Part shown: positions 1 to 4,981 of the stretch, piece by piece
How the letters are laid out: every line of letters begins with the position of its first letter
Numbering within the stretch: position 1 is the first letter of the stretch
Origin: Brevundimonas sp.
GTDB taxonomy: Bacteria > Pseudomonadota > Alphaproteobacteria > Caulobacterales > Caulobacteraceae
DNA length: 5,554 nt
Reading direction: 5' to 3'
NCBI GenBank assembly: GCA_024711185.1
Contig: JANJTI010000299.1
Location: forward strand, 1 to 5,554
Made by a program: the position numbers and the translations under genes
The notes under the pieces: model-generated
What the model saw: the letters and a program-made list of their open reading frames with translations, nothing else
Told to the model about the DNA's origin: nothing
Database searches by the model: none

Positions 1-263
1 AAGCTCGCTGCCCACACGAGCCAGCCGCGCCGACTGTGTTGAGCGATCACGATGAAGACGATCAACAGTATGATTTCCAGCGCCGTTACGCCCCACCGTG
101 GGACGTTGGCGGCGGCCCCTCCCTTGATCATGGTCGTGGCGAGGGAAACCAGAGCATAGGCGGCGGCGCCCATTCGTTCAGGCTCGTCGCCCTTCCAGAA
201 TGCAAAGATGACGGTGACTACAGCCGCCGCCACGACCGCTTGGGCGTAGATGTCCAGGAACAC
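1..263 (-). CDS. Small multi-pass membrane protein, unknown function (3' end off the window)
   Basis: The minus strand is open from a GTG at 263 to the left edge, giving 87 residues with no stop. The only in-frame start after the upstream stop (TGA near 310) is this GTG, with a G-rich stretch (GGGGG) about 7 bases before it. The product has a hydrophobic helix at about residues 7-23, a short charged loop (KGDEPER, 24-30), a moderately hydrophobic helix at about 31-52, a strong helix at 57-75, then HSRRGW and what looks like the start of a fourth helix. This resembles in general form the roughly 130-residue, four-helix inner-membrane proteins of unknown function common in alphaproteobacteria; that match is from memory only. 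It lies 87 bases after gene A on the same strand and may end the same transcript or have its own promoter. Positive charge after helix 3 suggests a cytoplasmic loop there. No function is proposed. Confidence 0.72.
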   Translation of the reverse strand, partial: MFLDIYAQAVVAAAVVTVIFAFWKGDEPERMGAAAYALVSLATTMIKGGAAANVPRWGVTALEIILLIVFIVIAQHSRRGWLVWAAS

Positions 264-314
264 AGAATCGCCCCCACGCTGCTTGCATGGGAGCGATACT
301 GCCTCAAATCACAA

Positions 315-334
315 CCAGCGGAAATGATCGCTGG
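315..334 (-). other. Hairpin between gene A and the membrane-protein gene
   Basis: A perfect 6-bp inverted repeat (CCAGCG / CGCTGG) flanks an 8-base loop, 16 bases past the stop of gene A. On the minus-strand transcript it is followed by a mildly U-rich stretch (TTGTGATTTG) rather than a real U tract. It could be a weak terminator or a transcript-end stabiliser that lowers expression of the membrane-protein gene relative to the genes before it. A chance stem of this size is possible in such GC-rich DNA. Confidence 0.3.
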
Positions 335-350
335 CTGACATTACGCCGAA

Positions 351-692
351 TTAAACCGCGCGAAGGCGGTGTTCGCCAGTCGTCGGCGGACGGCTGGTGT
401 CGGGTGTCTTGTTGTCCTGACCAGCGTACACTCCGTACCCCATCCGACGGTGATCCTTCGCCAGTTCCTCGTGGCAGGTCACCATGGCCTGGCGAGCGGC
501 GCCGAGGGCGGCGATGGCTTCCAGAGCCTTCGCCTGGGCCTCGGCCCCGACGACCGGAGAGACGTTGAGGGCGGCGCGGCCGCCGACCATCGACTGGACC
601 AGCGTCGTGGCGCGGACGATCGCCTCGTCGAGGGCCTTCTCGCTGGCGTGCAGATCGCCGGCGAGGCTGGCGATGACTTGGGCCTTTTCCAT
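351..692 (-). CDS. Small helical protein A, paralogue of the upstream gene; function unknown
   Basis: This 113-residue protein starts at ATG 692 behind a good ribosome-binding site (CCGGAGGG, GGAG ending 6 bases before the start). There is no signal peptide or membrane segment; residues 1-80 look mostly helical and amphipathic. Key residues are LH at 14-15, then E, D, A and V spaced through the first helix, SPVVG near 45-49, and an AR..MV..H..LA pattern near 68-81. The rest (YAGQDNKTP... to the end) is polar and probably disordered. It aligns without gaps to the product of 1136-726, with about 27 of 77 identical residues by hand count, so the two are tandem duplicates. Their leaders are related too. 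It sits 22 bases after the stop of its paralogue's ORF is passed on the leader side (33 bases stop to start), consistent with one transcript. I do not recognise a named family. The conserved His, Asp and Glu are too scattered to argue for an enzyme; a small protein-protein or nucleic-acid-binding role is possible but unsupported. Confidence 0.85.
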   Translation of the reverse strand: MEKAQVIASLAGDLHASEKALDEAIVRATTLVQSMVGGRAALNVSPVVGAEAQAKALEAIAALGAARQAMVTCHEELAKDHRRMGYGVYAGQDNKTPDTSRPPTTGEHRLRAV

Positions 693-735
693 AAAACCCT
701 CCGGACTGAACAGGTAAACGTCTCCTTAACACAGG
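693..735 (-). repeat. Leader of gene A, homologous to the leader of gene B
   Basis: Read on the minus strand, this segment holds CCTGTGTT (735-728), an 11-base stretch AAGGAGACGTT, then TACCT, and then 19 bases to the ATG that include the Shine-Dalgarno GGAG. The 8-mer GTTTACCT (719-712) recurs exactly before gene B at 1175-1168, and CCTGTGTT recurs at 1180-1173. The TAA stop of gene B lies at 728-726, just inside this segment. The shared parts show that the tandem duplication included upstream DNA, or that both leaders carry a conserved regulatory motif. Confidence 0.6.
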
Positions 736-1136
736 GGGAGCTTCGCCGGTAGTGATTTGTTAGCCACATCTCCACACGGATTGTTAACCGCAATCGCAAG
801 GGTGGGCGAGTCGTCGCCGTCGCCGCCGACGGGCGGGCGGTCTCCGGGTTTGTCGAGCTGCCCGACGGCGAGGATCTCCAGGCCGAGCGCCCGGGCGAGG
901 GCGGCGAGGGCCCTGTGGGTGCGGACCATGTGGGCGCGGGCCTCGGCCAGGGCGCCGAGGCTGGCGGCGGTCTCGTCGAACGCAGTCTGGCCCACGACGG
1001 CGGACAGGGACGCTTCGAGCCGCGCGGCGGGGAGGGCGGCCGCCAGGCCGGCGGTGTCGACCATCGCCTGGTCGATGGCCGCCTCGGCGGCGTGCAGGCG
1101 GTCCGAGAGGGCCGCGCCTATGGTGAGTCTGTTCAT
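726..1136 (-). CDS. Small helical protein B, paralogue of gene A with an extended tail; function unknown
   Basis: A 136-residue protein. I place the start at ATG 1136, which has GGAG ending 7 bases upstream; a longer reading from a TTG at 1196 adds 20 residues (MRNRATC...) that have no counterpart in the paralogue and would begin right at the preceding gene's stop. The core matches gene A: LHAAE..IDQAMV in the first helix, SAVVGQ in the middle, EARAHMV.THRALA in the second helical segment, then a Gly/Asp/Pro-rich linker (DKPGDRPPVGGDGDDS). No signal peptide or membrane span is visible. After the linker comes a tail of roughly 25 residues, ending KLPLC, that gene A lacks. The DNA coding for it (about 726-801) drops to about 51% GC, well below the rest of the gene, which suggests extension into former intergenic sequence. 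The gene begins 60 bases after the thioesterase stop and its leader can fold over its ribosome-binding site. Function unknown; no named family recognised. Confidence 0.85.
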   Translation of the reverse strand: MNRLTIGAALSDRLHAAEAAIDQAMVDTAGLAAALPAARLEASLSAVVGQTAFDETAASLGALAEARAHMVRTHRALAALARALGLEILAVGQLDKPGDRPPVGGDGDDSPTLAIAVNNPCGDVANKSLPAKLPLC

Positions 1137-1180
1137 CCTCTTGCTCCGTGGCTGTCCACGGAACAAAAGGTAAACACAGG
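1137..1180 (-). repeat. Leader of gene B, homologous to the leader of gene A
   Basis: On the minus strand this holds CCTGTGTT followed at once by TACCT (so GTTTACCT at 1175-1168), then 31 bases to the ATG. Removing 12 bases (TGGACAGCCACG) leaves exactly 19 bases, the same distance as in gene A, and brings TCCGGAG into the same position in both leaders. The leaders are therefore alignable along their whole length, with a 12-base indel here and an 11-base indel in the other copy. Confidence 0.6.
1145..1162 (-). promoter_or_regulatory. Leader hairpin covering the ribosome-binding site of gene B
   Basis: A perfect 7-bp inverted repeat (TCCGTGG / CCACGGA) with a 4-base loop lies 8 bases before the ATG of gene B. 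The 3' arm on the minus-strand transcript contains the GGA of the GGAG Shine-Dalgarno sequence, so folding would hide it. The stem is created by the 12 bases that are absent from the otherwise related leader of gene A. This suggests, without proving, translational damping or control of B but not A. A secondary purine run (AAGAGG) touching the ATG is too close to serve well as a ribosome-binding site. Confidence 0.45.
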
Positions 1181-1196
1181 TTGCGCGGTTGCGCAA

Positions 1197-1595
1197 CTAC
1201 AAGTCGTGTCCGGCGATCAGGAAGTGGGCGGCGAGGGTGGCGATGGGCTGATCCTCGTGCTCCTGCCAGGCGCGAGCCTCGACGTGGGCGACGCGCCGCC
1301 CGGCCTTGCTGATGCGGGCGCGCGCCTGCACGTCCAGCGGCCGGCCGGAGCGGAGATAGGCGACAGTGACGTTGATCGGCCGCGGCAGGCGCAGGCGGGG
1401 GTACAGCCGGGCCACCTGGGCGACGGCGGTCAGTTCGAGCAGGGCGGCGGTGGAGCCGCCGTGCAGGGCGGGCAGCAGGGGGTTGCCGATCAGCCGGTCG
1501 GCGAAGGGCATGGTGACGGTCAGCTCGTCTCCGGTGACAGCCGTCGTCAGGCCGAGGAAACGGGCGTAGGGGATGGTGTCCAGAAGATCGCTCAC
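1197..1595 (-). CDS. PaaI-type hotdog-fold thioesterase (HGG/Glu type)
   Basis: This 132-residue protein has the length and motifs of a single-domain hotdog thioesterase of the PaaI/4HBT group, which hydrolyses acyl-CoA or related thioesters in the cytoplasm, usually as a dimer or tetramer. Visible motifs are LHGGSTAALLELTA, with HGG at residues 45-47 and Glu54 in the place of the general base/nucleophile at the start of the hotdog helix, and INVTVAYLRSGRP at 74-86, the typical strand after the helix. The C-terminal strands (HVEARAW, ATLAAHFLI) fit the fold. The start is GTG at 1595, overlapping the stop of the upstream thioesterase as GTGA, so translation is probably coupled; a GAGG lies 5 bases before it. 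It is only distantly similar to its neighbour, so the pair is an old divergence or two recruited families. The substrate cannot be read from sequence, and no catabolic genes sit alongside. Confidence 0.9.
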   Translation of the reverse strand: MSDLLDTIPYARFLGLTTAVTGDELTVTMPFADRLIGNPLLPALHGGSTAALLELTAVAQVARLYPRLRLPRPINVTVAYLRSGRPLDVQARARISKAGRRVAHVEARAWQEHEDQPIATLAAHFLIAGHDL

Positions 1596-2068
1596 GCCTC
1601 GCCTCCCTCGCGGGCCCGCAGGTTGGCGCCGACCGGGCGGCCCTGACTGGAGTCGAGCATGTAGGCCGCCTGGGCGGCCGCGACGGGATCGTCCGGATGT
1701 TCCTCGAACGCCCAGGCGCGGACGAAGGCGATGGAGCGGGTCAGGCGGTAGCAGCGCGCCTCCGCGACCAGGTCGGCGCGGGGCCGGGCCGCCCGCATGT
1801 AGTCGACGCGGAGATCGAGGGTGGCGATCGGCTCGAAGCGGTCCAGCGCCACCCAGACGGCGAGGCCGCCGGCGTGGTCGAGCAGGGTGGTCACGAGTCC
1901 GCCGGCGAGGACGCCGGTGTCAGGGTCGCCCACCAGTTCCTCCCGCCACGGCGCGCGGATGCGGACCCGGTCGCCGGTCAGGCTGTCGAAGGCGAAGCCC
2001 AGGGCGTGGGTGTGGGCGGCCCCGGAGGCCAGCTGGGGCAGGAGGTCGACGAGGGGCGAGGCGGTCAT
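1592..2068 (-). CDS. PaaI-type hotdog-fold thioesterase (AGG/Asp type)
   Basis: A 158-residue protein with hotdog thioesterase features: TGVLAGGLVTTLLDHAGG at residues 51-68, with Asp64 at the usual catalytic acid position, and ATLDLRVDYMRAARP at 82-96 matching the strand that follows the helix. The His of the usual HGG is Ala55 here (AGG). My recollection is that some PaaI-family members carry this change, so it need not mean inactivity. About 30 residues before the hotdog core and a basic tail (GRPVGANLRAREGGEA) complete it. I chose ATG 2068 because it gives a normal family length; the frame stays open upstream to 2329 but that stretch ([13 protein letters not shown]...) runs across the nuclease gene on the other strand and is a shadow. 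No convincing Shine-Dalgarno precedes ATG 2068. It is the first gene of the leftward run and overlaps the next thioesterase by 4 bases. Substrate unknown. Confidence 0.9.
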   Translation of the reverse strand: MTASPLVDLLPQLASGAAHTHALGFAFDSLTGDRVRIRAPWREELVGDPDTGVLAGGLVTTLLDHAGGLAVWVALDRFEPIATLDLRVDYMRAARPRADLVAEARCYRLTRSIAFVRAWAFEEHPDDPVAAAQAAYMLDSSQGRPVGANLRAREGGEA

Positions 2069-2150
2069 GCGCCAGCTATCGGCCGGGCGGCCGGTTGAGC
2101 GCAAGCGTCGGTCGTGCGTTCCTGATCCGAGCGGATGGGCGGGAGGCCGG
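2069..2150. promoter_or_regulatory. Divergent intergenic region between thioesterase and exonuclease genes
   Basis: Both flanking genes point outward, so promoters for each must lie in these 82 bases or inside the opposing gene. Leftward, TTGCGC (2104-2099) is followed after 18 bases by GATAGC, ending only about 6 bases before the ATG at 2068; with no Shine-Dalgarno this would fit a leaderless or very short-leader mRNA. Rightward, TTGAGC (2095-2100) is a possible -35 but I see no good -10 near 2118-2128. The two -35-like elements overlap. The rightward gene has a clear ribosome-binding site (GGGAGG, 2141-2146). Confidence 0.35.
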
Positions 2151-3200
2151 ATGATCCGATACGAGGACCTGCTCAGGCCCACCCCGGAGGGGCTGTACTG
2201 CCCCCCGGGAGACTTCCATGTCGACCCGGTCGCGCCGGTGGCGCGAGCCGTGATCACCCACGGCCATTCCGACCATGCCCGATCCGGGCACGGCACGGTG
2301 CTGGCGACGCCCCAGACGCTGGCGATCATGGCCGAGCGCTATGGCGAGGACTTCGCCGGGCGGCGGGAGGCGCTGGCCTATGGCGAACGGACCGAGCGGG
2401 ACGGGGTCGAGGTGAGCCTCGTACCGGCGGGCCACGTGCTGGGATCGGCCCAGGCGGTGATCCGCTGGCGCGGTCTGACCACGGTGGTGTCGGGCGACTA
2501 CAAGAGACGTCGCGATCCGACCTGCCCGCCCTTCGAGCCGGTCCCCTGCCATGTGTTCGTTTCGGAGGCCACTTTCGGCCTGCCGGTGTTCGTGCATCCG
2601 CCTGCCGAGGGCGAGGTGGCGCGGCTGGTGCAGTCGCTGCGCCAGTTCCCCGAGCGGGCGCATCTGGTCGGCGCCTATGCGCTGGGCAAGGCGCAGCGGG
2701 TGATCCGGCTGCTGCGCGAGGCCGGCTGGGACCGGCCGATCTATGTCCACGGGGCCCTCGACCGGCTGAACCGGCTCTACGACCGCGAGGGGGTGGGGCT
2801 CGGCCCCTTGGCCCCGGCGACCGGACTGCCCCCCAACAGTCTCGGCGGGGAGGTGGTGATCGCGCCGCCGTCGGCGACACAGGACCGCTGGTCGCGTCGC
2901 TTCGCCGACCCGGTGCGGGCGTTCGCCTCGGGCTGGATGCTGGTGCGCGCCCGCGCCCGCCAGCGGGGGGTGGAGCTGCCGCTGGTGCTCTCGGACCACG
3001 CCGACTGGCCGGAATTGACCGCCACCTTCGCCGAGTTGAAGCCCGAGGAGGTGTGGATCACCCACGGGCGCGAGGAAGGGCTGCTGCGCTGGTGCGAGTT
3101 GAATGGACAGGCGGCGCGGGCGCTGCGGCTGGTCGGCTACGACGAGGAGGACGAGGAAGCCGCCGCGCCGCTGGAGGATCAGGCGACGGATCGGTCCTGA
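2151..3200 (+). CDS. DNA ligase-associated-type exonuclease (metallo-beta-lactamase/beta-CASP)
   Basis: A 349-residue protein with the full motif set of an MBL/beta-CASP nuclease, closest in my reading to the bacterial ligase-associated exonuclease family (about 330-350 residues). Metal ligands: HGHSDH at 37-42 (His37, His39, Asp41, His42), His95 in [10 protein letters not shown], Asp116 in SGDYKR. Beta-CASP motifs: Glu139 in SEATFGLP, His283 in SDHAD, and His305 in ITHG. The segment [13 protein letters not shown] (176-188) and the N-terminal [20 protein letters not shown] are also typical of the family. A short acidic tail follows GY at 329-330. The family is known to cluster with an ATP-dependent DNA ligase, an Lhr-type helicase and a phosphoesterase in DNA repair operons; none is present here, since the gene stands alone between divergent and convergent neighbours. 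Start at ATG 2151 follows GGGAGG by 4 bases; the frame is open further upstream but only as a shadow of the thioesterase gene. It would act on DNA ends in the cytoplasm; all catalytic residues are intact. Confidence 0.93.
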   Translation: MIRYEDLLRPTPEGLYCPPGDFHVDPVAPVARAVITHGHSDHARSGHGTVLATPQTLAIMAERYGEDFAGRREALAYGERTERDGVEVSLVPAGHVLGSAQAVIRWRGLTTVVSGDYKRRRDPTCPPFEPVPCHVFVSEATFGLPVFVHPPAEGEVARLVQSLRQFPERAHLVGAYALGKAQRVIRLLREAGWDRPIYVHGALDRLNRLYDREGVGLGPLAPATGLPPNSLGGEVVIAPPSATQDRWSRRFADPVRAFASGWMLVRARARQRGVELPLVLSDHADWPELTATFAELKPEEVWITHGREEGLLRWCELNGQAARALRLVGYDEEDEEAAAPLEDQATDRS

Positions 3201-4795
3201 GCGGCGGCGCTCGCGACGGCCGCCTGCTCGAGCGCGGCGTTCATCGCCATGCGCAGGCGCTCGGGCTTGATCGGCTTCTCCACCACGGCGGCCATGCCGA
3301 TGGCGAGGTACCGCCTGGCGTCTTCCGGATCGGCGTTGGCGGTCAGGGCGACGATCGGGATCGACCGTTCGGCCCCGGGCAGGGCCCGGATCGCCTGGGT
3401 GGCCTGGACGCCGTCCATGCGGGGCATCTTGATGTCCATCAGCACCAGGTCGAAGCGGCGCTCCTGGACGCATTCGACCGCCTCGACTCCGTCCTCGGCA
3501 GTCTCGGAGGTGCAGCCGAACATCTCGCACAGGGCCTGGGCCACGACGCGATTGGTGGCGTTGTCGTCGACGATCAGCACGTGCGGGCTGTCCTGCAGGT
3601 CGAGATCGGGCAGTTCCTCGACGTTGGACGGCTGCGCCTCGGCCGTCTCGGCCCGGGGAGCCTCCAGAGCGAAGCTGAAGGTGGCGCCGCTGCCATGATT
3701 GTTGCCGGCGCGGATCCGGCCGCCCATCCGATCGACGATCTGGCGGCAGATCGACAGGCCGAGACCGGCGCCGTCCGGCCCAGAGCCGTGTACGAACGGC
3801 TCGAAGATCATGTCGACGCGCGCGGGGTCGATGCCGGGCCCGTCGTCGCGGACGCGGGCCTCCAGACGCACAACGTCGCCGCTGGCGGCGGCTTTCAGGC
3901 CGGCTTCCACGACGCCGTTCCGGGCGAACTTCAGCGCGTTGCCGATCAGGTTGTCGAACACCTGTGTCAGGCGGCGGGCGTCGATCAGCGCCGACAGTTC
4001 GGTATCCCCCTCGTAGCTGACCATGAGAGTGACGTTGTCCTGGGCGGCGCGCGGAGCCCAGGTCGCCTGGATCTCGTCCATCAGCGCCCTCAACGGCGTG
4101 GCTTCGGGCGCCAGTTCCAGCTCACCGGCTTCGGCCCTGGCCAGGTCCAGCGCGTCCTGAAGGATCCGCAGCAGGGTCTCGGAGGACTCCATGATCGTCG
4201 AGACGTGGGCCTGCGCCTGCTTGTTCAGGGGTTGGCGGCGCAACAGGTCGGCGACGGCCAGCACGCCGTTCATCGGGGTGCGCAGTTCGTGGGTCATGAC
4301 CGCGAGGAACTCGGCCTTGGAGCGCGCCGAGGCGAGAGCCTGGGCGCGGCCGTCGGCGAGAATTCGCGCCTCGTCGGCCAGTTCCTCGTTGCGGATGCGC
4401 TGGTGGTCGTTGACGGCCTTGAGGAGGGAGACGACCGTGCCGACGCCCTGGTAGCGGCCCTGCCGGGTGACGATAAAGCCGCGCATGAGCGCGCCGGCGC
4501 CGCCCCGGAGCAGGCTGTCGCAAAAGGCGTCGATCTCAACTCCGGCCTCCACCACGGCCGGTTCCGGGTCCATGACGTGGACGGCGGGCCGGTGGGCGTA
4601 GGCTGCGTAGCCGAACGCCCCGGCGATCTTGAGCAGGAAGTCGTTGCGCTCGATCAGGCCGACCGGACGCTCGTTCTCGACGACGGGAATGACGAGGGTG
4701 TCGGGTTCGCGGGCGAAACGCGCGAAGACCTCGCTGCCGGGCGTTTCCGGAGCGATCGCCTCGGCGCGTTCGGTGAGCACTTCGATCGTCGGCAT
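3179..4795 (-). CDS. Soluble hybrid histidine kinase: CBS-like input, HisKA, HATPase, receiver
   Basis: A 538-residue cytoplasmic hybrid sensor kinase with no membrane span. Residues about 15-128 form a CBS-pair-like input region ([20 protein letters not shown] at 35-54, then [18 protein letters not shown] and [15 protein letters not shown]), resembling the N-terminal domain seen on some GGDEF/EAL proteins. A helix at about 129-165 leads to HisKA with the phospho-acceptor His169 in [11 protein letters not shown]. The ATPase domain has the N box ([11 protein letters not shown], Asn282 and Asn286), the G1 box DDGPGID at 317-323, the F box FEPF and the G2 box GAGLGLS at 342-348. After a 25-residue linker the receiver domain has Asp410/Asp411, phospho-acceptor Asp454 in LMDIKMP, Thr485 and Lys507 in EKPIK. 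All catalytic residues are present. There is no Hpt domain and no adjacent response regulator, so the partner is encoded elsewhere. I prefer ATG 4795 to the GTG at 4927 because the extra 44 residues are low in character and cover the intergenic region; a GGAG lies 11 bases upstream, rather far. Ligand unknown; CBS folds often bind adenine nucleotides. Confidence 0.92.
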   Translation of the reverse strand: MPTIEVLTERAEAIAPETPGSEVFARFAREPDTLVIPVVENERPVGLIERNDFLLKIAGAFGYAAYAHRPAVHVMDPEPAVVEAGVEIDAFCDSLLRGGAGALMRGFIVTRQGRYQGVGTVVSLLKAVNDHQRIRNEELADEARILADGRAQALASARSKAEFLAVMTHELRTPMNGVLAVADLLRRQPLNKQAQAHVSTIMESSETLLRILQDALDLARAEAGELELAPEATPLRALMDEIQATWAPRAAQDNVTLMVSYEGDTELSALIDARRLTQVFDNLIGNALKFARNGVVEAGLKAAASGDVVRLEARVRDDGPGIDPARVDMIFEPFVHGSGPDGAGLGLSICRQIVDRMGGRIRAGNNHGSGATFSFALEAPRAETAEAQPSNVEELPDLDLQDSPHVLIVDDNATNRVVAQALCEMFGCTSETAEDGVEAVECVQERRFDLVLMDIKMPRMDGVQATQAIRALPGAERSIPIVALTANADPEDARRYLAIGMAAVVEKPIKPERLRMAMNAALEQAAVASAAAQDRSVA

Positions 4796-4981
4796 ACCGG
4801 CCGGCACTCCACTGGGTCGGAGCGACCTTGGCTGCGAACGGTTTTCGGAAGCGTTAAGGCCAGCTTCGCCGTTTCGCGCATTTTGCGCCCGCGACACGGC
4901 TGGTGTAGAAGGCCGGCCCGTATTCACACGGCTTCATCTTCCTGTCCATGCGCGCGGCCGGCGGCCGACCGCAGGTTTGTC
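4796..4981. promoter_or_regulatory. Divergent intergenic region between the hybrid kinase and queC
   Basis: These 186 bases hold no gene I can support. They carry small inverted repeats: GGTCG/CGACC with a 3-base loop at 4815-4827, in the kinase leader; GAAGC/GCTTC with a 10-base loop at 4848-4867; and CGGCC/GGCCG with a 3-base loop at 4955-4967, just before queC. All are short and could be chance at this GC content. No preQ1 riboswitch is recognisable. I could not pick a convincing promoter for the kinase. Confidence 0.4.
4883..4911 (+). promoter_or_regulatory. Possible housekeeping promoter for queC
   Basis: TTGCGC at 4883-4888 is followed after 17 bases by TAGAAG at 4906-4911, which matches four of six positions of TATAAT and loosely fits the TAnAA core of Caulobacter-type -10 elements. 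It would start transcription about 60 bases before the queC ATG. This is by eye only. Confidence 0.35.

Noticed and set aside
36..338. Plus-strand 100-residue frame at the left edge
   Set aside because: The predicted protein is polar and without domain character, while the opposite strand encodes convincing membrane helices in the same place.
783..788. GTTAAC as a CtrA-type half-site
   Set aside because: No second TTAA at the required 7-base spacing, and the site is inside the coding tail of gene B.
1137..1196. Longer gene B reading from TTG 1196
   Set aside because: It begins directly at the preceding stop with no ribosome-binding site, and the added residues are absent from the paralogue. 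They would translate the shared leader.
1188..1197. Palindrome GTTGCGCAAC at the end of the thioesterase gene
   Set aside because: A 10-base perfect palindrome could be an operator half, but I found no second copy at a promoter in the window, and no loop allows a stable hairpin.
915..1646. Long plus-strand frame of 243 residues
   Set aside because: Gly/Gln/Asp/Val-rich antisense shadow of the second thioesterase and gene B, typical of high-GC coding DNA read on the other strand.
2076..3530. Minus-strand frame of 484 residues
   Set aside because: Arg/His/Gly/Pro-rich shadow lying antisense to the nuclease gene, which has a complete set of catalytic motifs.
4796..4927. Longer kinase reading from GTG 4927
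   Set aside because: The added 44 residues show no domain features and span the divergent intergenic region; the CBS-like region starts soon after ATG 4795.
4912..4981. preQ1 riboswitch in the queC leader
   Set aside because: The leader is short and GC-rich, with no A-rich pseudoknot tail; the only structure seen is a 5-bp GC hairpin.
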